DNA of 64,000 bases, taken from NCBI RefSeq assembly GCF_000772045.1, contig NZ_CP009754.1, positions 310,001 to 374,000 of the forward strand, read 5' to 3'. This DNA comes from Streptomyces sp. CCM_MD2014. GTDB taxonomy: Bacteria; Actinomycetota; Actinomycetes; Streptomycetales; Streptomycetaceae. Shown here one piece after another: positions 17,270 through 25,835 of the stretch (position 1 is the first letter of the stretch; every line of letters begins with the position of its first letter). Both the position numbers and the translations under genes were made by a program. Below the pieces are notes generated by a model, which was not told where the DNA came from, did not search any database, and was given only the letters and a program-made list of their open reading frames with translations.

Positions 17270-18633
17270 CCTATGGCCTCCTTGGCCTGGTGCTCGGCGG
17301 CTGCGGCCGGTTCGTCGGTGCTGTGGCGCACGGCGAGCAGGATCATCAGTGCGGCGGAGAGCAGCATGAAGAAGCCGACGAGGTAGAGCGGTACGTAGTA
17401 GGCGCCGGTCCAGTCCTTGAGCCAGCCGGTGATGTAGCTGGACGCGAACCCGGCGATGTTGCCCGCGGTGTTGATGAGGGCGATGCCGGCCGCGGCGGCG
17501 GCTCCGGTCAGGAACCGGGAGGGCACCGACCAGAAGACCGGCAGGGCGGCGAAGATGGCGCAGGCGGTCACGGTGATGACGGCGACCGTGGCGGTCGGGG
17601 ACCCCATGTAGAGGGCGAGCGGGATGGACACACCGCCGACGACGGCCGGTCCGGCCACGTGCCAGGTGCGGGTGCCGTGGCGGGTGGCGTGCCGGGTCCA
17701 GAAGAAGAGGACGATCGCGGCGGGCAGGTACGGGATGGCGGTGATCCAGGCCTTGTCCATGACGCTGAACGTGGTGTCGTACTGGTCCTGGAAGCCGTTG
17801 ATGATGGTCGGCAGGAAGAAGGCCAGGGCGTACAGGCCGTAGACGAAGCCGAAGTAGACGGCGGCGAGGATCCACACGCGTCCGCTGCTGAAGGCCTTCT
17901 TGAGGTCGCCCTTGGCGTGCTTGCCCTCGTGGCCGGTCTTCCGGGCGTTCTCGGCGGCGAGTTCGGTGGTCAGCCAGTCGCGCTCGGCGGGGGTGAGCCA
18001 CTTGGCGTCGGCGGGCTTGTCGATCAGGTAGAACCAGGCGACGACGCCCAGAATGATCGCGGGCAGCGAGACGAAGAGGAACATCACGCGCCAGCCCTCG
18101 AGGCCGAACAGGCCGTGCCGGCCGATCAGCCAGCCCGCGAGCGGAGCCCCGAACACCGTGGTCAGCGGCTGGGCCAGGTAGAACAGGCCCAGGATCTTGG
18201 TGCGGTGCCGGGAGGGCACCCACTGGCTGAGGAAGAGGATGGCGCCGGGGAAGAACCCGGCCTCCGCGACACCGAGCAGGAAGCGGAGCGTGTAGAGCTG
18301 GCCGCTGCTGCTGACCCACGTGAAGAGCAGGGAGACGATGCCCCAGGTCACCATGATCCTGGCGAGCCAGCGGCGGGCCCCGAAGCGGTGCAGGGCCATG
18401 TTGCTGGGGACCTCGAGCACGATGTAGCCGAGGAAGAAGATCCCGGACGCGAAGCCGAACTGGGCGGCGGTCAGGGCGAGGTCCTGGCCCATGCCGTTCG
18501 GTTCGGCGAACGAGACGGCCGTGCGGTCCAGGTAGTTCACGAAGAACATCAGCGCCACGAACGGCACGAGGCGGACTGAGACCTTCTTGATGGCAGTTCT
18601 CTCGACTGCCGCGGATGGCGCTTGGGCACCCAT
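17266..18633 (-). CDS. MFS transporter, anion/sugar-acid symporter type
   Basis: This 455-residue major facilitator has 12 predicted membrane segments. The run VRLVPFVALMFFVNYLDRTAVSFA near the start and GYIVLEVPSNMALHRFGARRW after helix 2 mark the anion:cation symporter branch, which includes glucarate, tartrate and hexuronate carriers. It is the first gene of the operon and its stop overlaps the kinase start by four bases. It presumably imports the sugar acid or polyol that the operon degrades. The promoter should lie under the palindrome at 18741-18757. Confidence 0.88.
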   Translation of the reverse strand: MGAQAPSAAVERTAIKKVSVRLVPFVALMFFVNYLDRTAVSFAEPNGMGQDLALTAAQFGFASGIFFLGYIVLEVPSNMALHRFGARRWLARIMVTWGIVSLLFTWVSSSGQLYTLRFLLGVAEAGFFPGAILFLSQWVPSRHRTKILGLFYLAQPLTTVFGAPLAGWLIGRHGLFGLEGWRVMFLFVSLPAIILGVVAWFYLIDKPADAKWLTPAERDWLTTELAAENARKTGHEGKHAKGDLKKAFSSGRVWILAAVYFGFVYGLYALAFFLPTIINGFQDQYDTTFSVMDKAWITAIPYLPAAIVLFFWTRHATRHGTRTWHVAGPAVVGGVSIPLALYMGSPTATVAVITVTACAIFAALPVFWSVPSRFLTGAAAAAGIALINTAGNIAGFASSYITGWLKDWTGAYYVPLYLVGFFMLLSAALMILLAVRHSTDEPAAAAEHQAKEAIG

Positions 18634-18740
18634 GGCGACTCCTCGGCTCGCCCGGACAACTCCGTCCGGGTTGGGTCACACCGGGCGGTCCGCCACGAAG
18701 GCGGCCGACCGGTTCGTCTTCACGCTATGCCTCCGGAGCC

Positions 18741-18757
18741 AAATTGGTCACCAATTT
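18741..18757. promoter_or_regulatory. Palindromic FadR/GntR-type operator
   Basis: AAATTGGTCACCAATTT is a perfect 8-base inverted repeat around one central base. The core TGGTNACCA matches the general site preferred by FadR-subfamily GntR proteins. It stands out as AT-rich in this GC-rich region and lies about 110 bases before the MFS start, where it would overlap the promoter of the six-gene operon. Confidence 0.7.
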
Positions 18758-18863
18758 ACCAGTGTGGCGAGGTTCATAGATCTTCCCTTGACCCGACTCT
18801 TGACAAACCACACCCGAAAACGCCATGAACTGCCTGGTCAGCCGCGTACGCGCGGCATCTGGT

Positions 18864-18886
18864 TGACTGGTGACCGTGACCAGTCA
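18864..18886. promoter_or_regulatory. Inverted repeat over the start codon of the FadR-type gene
   Basis: Arms TGACTGGT (18864-18871) and ACCAGTCA (18879-18886) are perfectly complementary with a 7-base spacer. They enclose both possible GTG starts of the regulator. The GGT/ACC half-sites recall the palindrome at 18741, though the spacing differs. It may allow autorepression, by blocking transcription or translation of a leaderless message. Confidence 0.5.
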
Positions 18887-19631
18887 GCCTGATCAGCACA
18901 ACTCCGCCGCCACGCCCGACCTCGCGCAGCTGCTGCGTCCCGTGGTGCGCGAGTCGTCCGTGAGCGAGGTCGCCAAGCGGCTCCTCGACCACCTCTCGGC
19001 CGGCGACATCCGGCCCGGCACCCGGCTGCCCGCGGAGCGCCAGCTGGCCGAGGCCCTCGGCGTCGCCCGCTCCAGCGTGCGCGGCGCCCTCTCGGCCCTG
19101 GACGTGCTCGGGATCATCGAGATCCGCCCCGGCTCCGGTTCCTACGTGCGCGAGGGCACCTCGGAGTTCCTGCCCCGTGCGATCAACTGGGGCCTGATGC
19201 TGGGCCAGCGGCGCACCCAGGACCTGGTCGAGGTCCGCACGTACATGGAGGGCGTCTCGGCCCGGCTGGCGGCCGAGCGGGCGAGCGACGAGGACGTGGC
19301 CCGGCTGGAGGAGCACCTGCGGCACATGCGGGACGCGGGCGGGGACGTGACGGCGTTCATCGACGCCGACATCGCCTTCCACCTGGAGACGGCCCGTATC
19401 GCCCGCAACACCGTGCTCAGCGACATCCTGCACAGCATCCGGGCGCTGCTCCAGGTCTGGATGGAGCGCGTCAGCGACATCGAGGGGACGGTCAGCGGCA
19501 CGCTGTGCGAGCACGACGCGGTGCTTCAGGCGATCCGTGCCCGTGATCCGGAGGCGGCGGACCGGGCGATGGCCGAGCACATGCGGATGGCCAGCGCACG
19601 GCTGCGCGCCTCGGTGGACGGCGAGGCCTGA
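18870..19631 (+). CDS. FadR-subfamily GntR transcriptional regulator
   Basis: The 253-residue protein has an N-terminal winged helix (GTRLPAERQLAEALGVARSSVRGALSALDVLGIIEIRPGSGSYV) and a C-terminal FCD effector domain with the metal-binding pattern D-x3-H (DADIAFHLETAR) and later histidines. It diverges from the MFS-kinase-isomerase operon and probably represses it until a pathway sugar or phosphate binds. No ribosome site precedes the GTG at 18870 or the one at 18876, so the message may be leaderless. The start lies inside an inverted repeat. Confidence 0.87.
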   Translation: MTVTSQPDQHNSAATPDLAQLLRPVVRESSVSEVAKRLLDHLSAGDIRPGTRLPAERQLAEALGVARSSVRGALSALDVLGIIEIRPGSGSYVREGTSEFLPRAINWGLMLGQRRTQDLVEVRTYMEGVSARLAAERASDEDVARLEEHLRHMRDAGGDVTAFIDADIAFHLETARIARNTVLSDILHSIRALLQVWMERVSDIEGTVSGTLCEHDAVLQAIRARDPEAADRAMAEHMRMASARLRASVDGEA

Positions 19632-19723
19632 CCCGGCCCGAACCGCCGCTCCGCGCGGTCTGTCGAAGACACCATGTCGTCAATAGCCTGGTGGGAAAAG
19701 GCCGTTGTCGACCGAGGAGTCTC

Positions 19724-20947
19724 ATGTCCACCGCGCAGCAGGTCCCCGACATCCTCTCCCCCGAGTTCGCGGCGAACCCGTATCCGGTCTACCGGATGAT
19801 GCGGGAGAGCGCGCCCCTCATCCGGCACGAGGCCACCCGGAGCTGGGTCGTCTCGCGCTACGAGGACGTGGAGCGCGTCTTCAAGGACCGCGCCGGTCAG
19901 TTCACGACCGAGAACTACGACTGGCAGATCGAACCCGTGCACGGCCGGACGATCCTCCAGCTCAGCGGCCGGGAGCACGCGGTCCGGCGCGCGCTGGTCG
20001 CCCCGGCCTTCCGCGGGTCCGAACTCCAGGAGCGGTTCCTGCCGGTGATCGAGCGCAACTCCCGTGAGCTGATCGACGCGTTCCGGCACACCGGCCGCGC
20101 CGACCTGGTCGCCGACTACGCCACCCGGTTCCCCGTCAACGTCATCGCGGACATGCTGGGTCTGGACAAGGCCGACCACGACCGGTTCCACGGCTGGTAC
20201 ACCTCGGTCATCGCGTTCCTGGGCAACCTCTCGGGGGACCAGGAGGTCGCCGCCGCCGGTGCGCGCACCCGCGTGGAGTTCGCCGAGTACATGATCCCCA
20301 TCATCCGGGAGCGCCGCGAGAAGCCGGGCGACGACCTGCTGTCCACGCTGTGCGCCGCGGAGGTGGACGGAGTGCGGATGAGCGACGAGGACATCAAGGC
20401 GTTCTGCAGCCTGCTGCTCGCGGCGGGCGGCGAGACCACCGACAAGGCGATCGCCGGCATCTTCGCCAACCTGCTGGCCCACCCCGAGCAGTTGGCGGCC
20501 GTGCGCGAGGACCGGAGCCTGATTCCGCGTGCCTTCGCCGAGACGCTGCGCTACACCCCTCCGGTCCACATGATCATGCGTCAGACGGCGACGGACGTCA
20601 CGCTCAGCGGCGGCACGATACCCGCCGGCGCCACCGTCACCTGTCTGATAGGAGCGGCCAACCGGGACGAGAGCCGCTACCGCGACCCGGACCGCTTCGA
20701 CATCATGCGGGACGACCTGACCACCACCACCGCCTTCTCGGCCGCCGCCGACCATCTCGCCTTCGCGCTCGGCCGGCACTTCTGCGTCGGGGCGCTGCTG
20801 GCGAAGGCCGAGGTGGAGACCGGGGTCGGGCAGCTCCTGGACGCCCTGCCCGACCTGCGCACGGAGGACGGGTTCGAGGTCGTGGAGCGGGGCGTGTTCA
20901 CCCGGGGCCCGCAGTCGCTGCCGGTGCGGTTCACCCCCGCTGCCTGA
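19724..20947 (+). CDS. Cytochrome P450 next to a conservon (CYP156-like position)
   Basis: This 407-residue bacterial P450 is complete in its motifs: the I-helix oxygen-binding stretch is AAGGETTDKAI, the K-helix EXXR is ETLR, and the haem loop is FALGRHFCVGA with the cysteine thiolate ligand. CGAGGAG precedes the ATG. It converges on the conservon operon, with only 13 bases between the two P450 stop codons. From memory, S. coelicolor conservon 11 carries CYP156A1 and CYP157A1, and this one would be the CYP156 member. Substrate unknown; electrons must come from ferredoxins encoded elsewhere. Confidence 0.9.
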   Translation: MSTAQQVPDILSPEFAANPYPVYRMMRESAPLIRHEATRSWVVSRYEDVERVFKDRAGQFTTENYDWQIEPVHGRTILQLSGREHAVRRALVAPAFRGSELQERFLPVIERNSRELIDAFRHTGRADLVADYATRFPVNVIADMLGLDKADHDRFHGWYTSVIAFLGNLSGDQEVAAAGARTRVEFAEYMIPIIRERREKPGDDLLSTLCAAEVDGVRMSDEDIKAFCSLLLAAGGETTDKAIAGIFANLLAHPEQLAAVREDRSLIPRAFAETLRYTPPVHMIMRQTATDVTLSGGTIPAGATVTCLIGAANRDESRYRDPDRFDIMRDDLTTTTAFSAAADHLAFALGRHFCVGALLAKAEVETGVGQLLDALPDLRTEDGFEVVERGVFTRGPQSLPVRFTPAA

Positions 20948-20960
20948 CGGGCCGTGCGCG

Positions 20961-22223
20961 TCAGGCCACGACGGGCGTGAAGACGGCGGGCAGCGTCGTC
21001 AGACCGCGCATCCAGATGGACGGGCGCCAGGTCAACTCCCCCGGCTCGACGGCGAGTACGAGATCGGGGAGCCGTTCCAGCAGGGTCTCGACCGCGGTGC
21101 GGGCGATGACGTCGGCGAGCAGCGGCGCCGGGTAGGGGCACCGGTGCTCGCCGTTGCTGAAGGACAGGTGCGCGGAGTTCTCGGCGCCGACGTGGGCCTC
21201 GGGCCACAGCTGCGGGTCGGTGTTGGCCGCGGCGAGGCCGAGGACGAGGCAGTCGCCGGCCCGGATCTGCCGGCCGCCCAGCTGGGTGTCGCCCACGGCC
21301 CAGCGGCCGATGAAGTTCTGCGTGGGCGTGTCCAGCCACAGCACCTCGTTGAGGGCCTCCCCCACGCTCAGGCGGCCGCCGGAGACGTTGAGGGCGAAGC
21401 GTTCGTCGGTGAGCAGCAGGCGGAGCGTGTTGCCGATCCAGTTGGCGGTGGGCTGCTGGGCGGCGGCGATGACGGAGATCAGGTCCTGGACGATCTCCTC
21501 GTCGGTCAGCCCCGCCGGATGGGTCAGCATCCGGGAGGTGACGTCGGGTCCGGGGCGCTCGCGCTTGTGCCGGACCAGCCGGTGGATGCGCTCGCCCACG
21601 CGCGTGTACGCGGCGACCGGGTCGTCCCCCTCGGCCGCGTCGAGGGAGATCCGCAGGTCCTCGACGAGCTGCCGGGTCTCGGCACCGCCGTGCGGCATCC
21701 CGCACATGCGCACGGCGGCGATCATCGGCAGGGGGTGGGCGTAGCCGCTCATCAGCTCGGCGCGGCCGCTGCCGGCGAAGGCGGCGATGAGCCGGTCGGC
21801 GAGCTGCCGGCAGTCCCGGGCCAGTTCGAACTGGTCGATGCCGGCGAGTGCCTGGGTGATGACGCCGGCCCGCCGCCGGTGTTCCTCGCCCTCGGTGAAC
21901 AGGACGGACGGCTGATGACCGACGTAGGGCAGCAGGGGCCAGTCGGGCGGGATGCTGCCCCACTGGTTCCAGCGGCGCGAGTCCCGGGCGAACAGGTCGT
22001 CGTGGCTGGTCACATAGCTGACCTCGGGATAGCCGAGGACCAGCCAGGCCGGGATGCCGCCGTCGAGGAGCACGGGTGCGACGGCGCCGTGTTCGGCACG
22101 CAGTCCTCGGTACAGCTCCGACGGTGTCTGCTGGTACTCCAGCCCGGCCAGCGGCACGGCGTCCGGGTGCGCGGGGCAGCCCGGCGCGGCGACGGGGTGG
22201 GGTGAGGGGTCTAGATCGGTCAC
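20961..22223 (-). CDS. Cytochrome P450 lacking EXXR (CYP157-like), conservon terminal gene
   Basis: This 420-residue P450 keeps the haem loop as FSNGEHRCPYPAP with the thiolate cysteine. In the K-helix, where EXXR is nearly universal, it reads NEVLW, so the arginine is replaced by tryptophan. The PERF-region arginine is also missing (LWPEAHVG), and the I-helix reads AAAQQPTANW. CYP157 enzymes of Streptomyces are known for lacking EXXR and for lying in conservons, which fits well. The GTG start overlaps the cvnD stop by four bases (GTGA). Haem binding and electron flow may be unusual, and activity is not assured. Confidence 0.9.
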   Translation of the reverse strand: MTDLDPSPHPVAAPGCPAHPDAVPLAGLEYQQTPSELYRGLRAEHGAVAPVLLDGGIPAWLVLGYPEVSYVTSHDDLFARDSRRWNQWGSIPPDWPLLPYVGHQPSVLFTEGEEHRRRAGVITQALAGIDQFELARDCRQLADRLIAAFAGSGRAELMSGYAHPLPMIAAVRMCGMPHGGAETRQLVEDLRISLDAAEGDDPVAAYTRVGERIHRLVRHKRERPGPDVTSRMLTHPAGLTDEEIVQDLISVIAAAQQPTANWIGNTLRLLLTDERFALNVSGGRLSVGEALNEVLWLDTPTQNFIGRWAVGDTQLGGRQIRAGDCLVLGLAAANTDPQLWPEAHVGAENSAHLSFSNGEHRCPYPAPLLADVIARTAVETLLERLPDLVLAVEPGELTWRPSIWMRGLTTLPAVFTPVVA

Positions 22224-22879
22224 GATGCGCTCTCCTGGGCCAGGGCCAGTTTGTAGAGGTGGTCCACGAGGGTGACCAGTACGTTCTTGCCCGACGTCCG
22301 CACCCGCGCGTCGCAGTCGACCAGCGGCACCTGGTCGGGCAGCGCGAGGGCCAGCCGGATCTCGTCCAGGGAGTGCCGGGCGGTGTCGTCGTCGAAGCGG
22401 TTCACGGCCACCACGAAGGGGGTCCGGTGGTGTTCCAGCCGGTCTATCGCGTACCAGGAGTCGTCCATACGGCGGGTGTCCACCAGGACGACCGCGCCGA
22501 GGGTGCCGGAGAACAGCCGGTCCCACAGGAACCAGAAGCGTTCCTGACCGGGGGCGCCGAACAGGTACAGCACCATGCGTTCGTTGAGGCTGATGCGGCC
22601 GAAGTCGAAGGCCACCGTGGTGGTCGTCTTCGCGGTGACCGAGCCGGTCTCGTCGACACCGACTCCGGCCTGGGTCATGACCTCTTCGGTGTTGAGCGGC
22701 CGGATCTCGCTCACGGAGCGGACGAGCGTGGTCTTGCCGACTCCGAAGCCGCCCACGACGACGATCTTCAGCCCGGTCTCCGCGGCGTCGGTCAGCGGCG
22801 TGCGGCCGGAGGGCGCGAGGGCTTCCGCGGCCGTGTGCGTGGCTGCGGAGGCCGTCGGGTCAGAGGTTGCGGAGTCCAT
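22220..22879 (-). CDS. cvnD: Conservon CvnD, Ras-like small GTPase
   Basis: This 219-residue GTPase has a P-loop GGFGVGKTT near residue 42, a switch II segment FGAPGQERFWFLW (Gly-Gln in place of the common Asp-x-x-Gly), VVLVDTRR, and NRFD for guanine recognition. The first 35 residues are a low-complexity Ala/Thr/Ser stretch. In conservons CvnA-D form a membrane-associated complex that has been likened to G-protein-coupled receptor signalling. The ATG overlaps the end of cvnC by 20 bases. Confidence 0.93.
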   Translation of the reverse strand: MDSATSDPTASAATHTAAEALAPSGRTPLTDAAETGLKIVVVGGFGVGKTTLVRSVSEIRPLNTEEVMTQAGVGVDETGSVTAKTTTTVAFDFGRISLNERMVLYLFGAPGQERFWFLWDRLFSGTLGAVVLVDTRRMDDSWYAIDRLEHHRTPFVVAVNRFDDDTARHSLDEIRLALALPDQVPLVDCDARVRTSGKNVLVTLVDHLYKLALAQESAS

Positions 22880-23216
22880 GGAGCACCTCCTGGAGCAGGG
22901 CGGTATCGGGGTGCGACGCGGCGGTCTGCCCCAGGCGCGGGTGTCGGGCGGTGATGCTGCCGGTGGCCAGCAGGTCGCCGAGCAGGATGCGGACCACCGT
23001 GATCGGCAGGGCCAGTTCGGCGGCGAGTTCGACCACGGCCGTGGGGTGCCGGCACAGGTCGAGGATGCGGACGTGTTCCGACTGCATGCCGGCCGTCGGC
23101 CCGCACTCGGCGACCACCAGGGTGACGAGGTCGAACGAGTCGTCGGCACGGCTGCGCCCGCCCGTGACCGTGTAGAGCCGGTCGGGTGCGCCGGTGTCCA
23201 CGGGCCTGCGCGTCAC
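22860..23216 (-). CDS. cvnC: Conservon CvnC, DUF742 protein
   Basis: The 118-residue protein matches DUF742 by DRLYTVTGGRSR at the start, then FDLVTLVVAECGPTAGMQSEHVRILDLC, and LPITVVRILLGDLLATGSITAR. DUF742 is a winged-helix-like partner found in conservons beside roadblock proteins and GTPases. The start overlaps the cvnB stop by four bases, and cvnD begins inside its 3' end. Confidence 0.92.
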   Translation of the reverse strand: MTRRPVDTGAPDRLYTVTGGRSRADDSFDLVTLVVAECGPTAGMQSEHVRILDLCRHPTAVVELAAELALPITVVRILLGDLLATGSITARHPRLGQTAASHPDTALLQEVLHGLRNL

Positions 23217-23671
23217 GACGAGCTGCTCCCGGGGACGGCGTGGCGCGGCTCGGCCCTCAGATGGTCGCCGATCTGCTCGACCATCTCGGTCATCTGGTGG
23301 CCGACGACACCGGGGTCGGCGTCCTCGACCGCGACGACGGCCAGGTGGGCGCCCTCACCCGCCTCCACGATGAACAGCAGGCCGCCGTGGAACTCGGTCA
23401 TGGAGTGGCGCACGCCGCCGGTTCCGTTGCCGAACTCGACGGAGGCGCCCTGGGCGAGGGCCTGGATGCCCGAGCAGATCGCGGCGAGCTGGTCGGCCCG
23501 GTCCAGGGTGAGGTGCTCGGTCCAGCAGAGTTTGAGGCCGTCGCGGGACAGGACGAGGGCGTGGCGGGTACCGGGGGTGCGGTCCAGGAGGTTCTGCAGG
23601 AGCCAGGTGAGGCTGTTGTCGGTGGTCTGCATGGTGGGTTCCGGGCCGGTGGTTCCCGGTGCTGCGGTCAC
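23213..23671 (-). CDS. cvnB: Conservon CvnB, roadblock/LC7 protein
   Basis: This 152-residue roadblock/LC7 protein begins its domain at LTWLLQNLLDRTPGTRHALVLSRDGL, with the central AAICSGIQALAQGASVEFG and FHGGLLFIVEAGEGAHLAVVAVEDADPG strands. Roadblock proteins regulate small GTPases, and in conservons they bridge the sensor kinase-like CvnA and the GTPase CvnD. A second ATG 13 codons in (MQTTDNS) is another possible start. Confidence 0.92.
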   Translation of the reverse strand: MTAAPGTTGPEPTMQTTDNSLTWLLQNLLDRTPGTRHALVLSRDGLKLCWTEHLTLDRADQLAAICSGIQALAQGASVEFGNGTGGVRHSMTEFHGGLLFIVEAGEGAHLAVVAVEDADPGVVGHQMTEMVEQIGDHLRAEPRHAVPGSSSS

Positions 23672-23792
23672 CGGCCCGTTCCTCCAATCTCACGAGCGGC
23701 ACGAGCGATAGGGGCGAAAGGCGGGGCGAGGGACAGCCGACCAGCGCCGTCCGGTGCGAGGCGGCATGCCGGTACGGGTGTCGGCCCGGTTC

Positions 23793-25523
23793 CTAGTCCG
23801 GGGCGGGCGGTTCGGACTCCGGTGCCCCGACGGCCCCCGCGGACCGCCGTCCGCGGTGGAAGGCGCCGAAGCTGGCCCCGGCGTCGCGGTGGGCGGACGC
23901 CGCCGGGTCGGCGGGTCGCCGGTGGTGGTCCCGCCGTTCGCGCTCGGCCTCGGCCTCGGCCATGGTGCGGCCCGGGGAGCGCACGGGCAGGCCGCCGGGC
24001 GTGGCGGTCGCGGGGCCGGGACGCTCCGACTGTTCGGGCAGGACGACCCGCTCCACCGGCCGGACGTCGGGGACACGCCGCGCGCGTGCCGGGGCTTCCG
24101 CGGCGGGGGCCGGCCCGGGGACGGCGTGTCCTCCGCCACCGCCGAACGTACGGCCGGTCAGTGCGGGCCCCGGGTCCCGTTGCTGGGCGAGCAGCTGGGG
24201 CGGCACCAGGACGACGACGCCCGTACCCCCGCGCGACGAGGGCCGGTAGCTCACTCCGACGCCGTACTTGGCGGCCAGCCGTCCCACCACGGCGAGGCCG
24301 AGGCGGGTGCCCTGCAGGGAGGCCAGGTCGTTCATCCGCCCCGACACCGCCTCTTCGGCGTGGCGCATGGCGGCGTCGGCCATCTTCAGACCGCTGTCCT
24401 CGATGGTGACGACGATTCCGGCGGTACGTTCCTCCACGTAGACGTGGACCTCGTCGATGGGCGGCGAGAAGTTGGCCGCGTTGTCCATGAGTTCGGCCAG
24501 CAGGTGCATGACGCCCTCGGCCGCGTAGCCGGAGATCGCGGCGTCGGTGGAGCAGTGCATCCGGACCCGCCGGTAGGCGGCGATCCGGCCGACGGCGCCG
24601 CGCAGGATGCTCTCCATCACGATGGGCCTGTTCCACGCCCGGCTGGAGCGCCCGCCCATCAGGAGGGCCAGCCGGTCGGTGATGAGGCCGAGCTGCGAGG
24701 TGCTGTGGTCCAGGCGCAGCAGATCGCCGAGGACCTCCTCGCCGTGACGATCCTGCATCTCCCTCAGGTCGGCGAGCATGCTGACGGCCTTGGCCTGGAC
24801 ACGGCTGAGGGACTTGGCGGAGGCGGCCTGCGCGGCGGCGGTGCGGCGCTCGCTGTGGGCCAGTTCCCGGACGAACAGCTCGGCGCAGGCACGCGGCCCC
24901 GCTCCCCGCGGCCACTCCAGCTCGGACAGGACGATCTCCGCCGAGGTGCCGTCCCGCAGCTTCTCCACAGCGGCGGGCAGCGTGCTTCGGGTCAGCTGTT
25001 CCAGCTCGGCGGCGCTCCTGCTTGCCTCGTGCACCGCCTGCTGCCGTCGGGACTCGGCGTCCGCGGCCTGCCGTACCGCGTCCTCCACCAGGGCGGCGAA
25101 GCTCTGTACGACCTGGCGCAGGTGGGGGCCGGAGGCGGGGGCGGTGTTGGCGACGGCCTCCTCCGCACCGGTGCCGTCGCGGACCTGCTGCGCGATGCCC
25201 GGCAGCGCCACGTTGACGAGGTGGACGAGGCCGGCGTTCTCCTGCGCGAGCCGGCCCTTGAGGGCGCCGATCTCCGCCCGCCGGGCCTCCGCCGTCCGGC
25301 GCGCCCGTCCGACCAGGTGGGAGCCGAGAACGACGGAGAGAGCGACGCACAGCCAGGAGGTGACGGCGAGGGTCGCGGTCCAGCTCCGTGCGGTGTCGGG
25401 AGCGGCCGCCCAGGCGGCGCCCGCGGCCGCGGCGGCGGCCGGGAGCACGAGCAGCGGGACGGCCGGGGCGGAGCGGCCGGCTTTCTGCGTCCGGGGCGGG
25501 GTGGGGGGTGCAGACACTGACAT
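23793..25523 (-). CDS. cvnA: Conservon CvnA, membrane sensor kinase-like ATPase
   Basis: The 576-residue protein has two hydrophobic segments in residues 20-75, a long coiled region (residues 85-260), and a GHKL ATPase domain (about 290-430). The N-box is LLAELMDNAANFSPP, the G1 box VTIEDSGLKM, and LGLAVVGRLAAKYG is the ATP lid. The phosphoacceptor region reads RLDHSTSQLGLITDRL, with a histidine. The final 130 residues are Pro/Arg-rich and probably disordered. It is the first gene of the conservon operon, and the gap to cvnB is 121 bases. The signal sensed is unknown. Confidence 0.92.
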   Translation of the reverse strand: MSVSAPPTPPRTQKAGRSAPAVPLLVLPAAAAAAGAAWAAAPDTARSWTATLAVTSWLCVALSVVLGSHLVGRARRTAEARRAEIGALKGRLAQENAGLVHLVNVALPGIAQQVRDGTGAEEAVANTAPASGPHLRQVVQSFAALVEDAVRQAADAESRRQQAVHEASRSAAELEQLTRSTLPAAVEKLRDGTSAEIVLSELEWPRGAGPRACAELFVRELAHSERRTAAAQAASAKSLSRVQAKAVSMLADLREMQDRHGEEVLGDLLRLDHSTSQLGLITDRLALLMGGRSSRAWNRPIVMESILRGAVGRIAAYRRVRMHCSTDAAISGYAAEGVMHLLAELMDNAANFSPPIDEVHVYVEERTAGIVVTIEDSGLKMADAAMRHAEEAVSGRMNDLASLQGTRLGLAVVGRLAAKYGVGVSYRPSSRGGTGVVVLVPPQLLAQQRDPGPALTGRTFGGGGGHAVPGPAPAAEAPARARRVPDVRPVERVVLPEQSERPGPATATPGGLPVRSPGRTMAEAEAERERRDHHRRPADPAASAHRDAGASFGAFHRGRRSAGAVGAPESEPPAPD

Positions 25524-25835
25524 TCCGCGGTCCCTCGGGTCCTTGAGAGCGGGGAGAAGGCCGGTCGACCTGGGGCGGCCGCGGGCCGGAGCCGTGCCAC
25601 CGGCTGCGTGGTGATCACTCCGGTGGGCCTGTGGCTCATGCTAGTCAGCGCGTCGGCCTTCCATGCCGGACCGACCGCAGACCCCACCGAGGAGGGAACT
25701 TTCCCGGCATCTCGTCAATCGAACGCAGCGATGTGGTACTGGCGTTCTTGTCGTGGCGCAGGTTCTCCGGGCCGGACCGTCCGGCAGCACCGTCTGGACG
25801 AACGCGGGATGCGGTGGCGCCCGACTCCGGTTCGG
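25524..25835. other. Intergenic region between cvnA and the GH25 gene
   Basis: This 312-base divergent gap must hold the promoters of the conservon operon (minus) and the muramidase gene (plus). A GGTGATCAC half-palindrome occurs near 25610. I see no convincing -10/-35 pair, RNA gene or conserved small reading frame. Confidence 0.4.
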
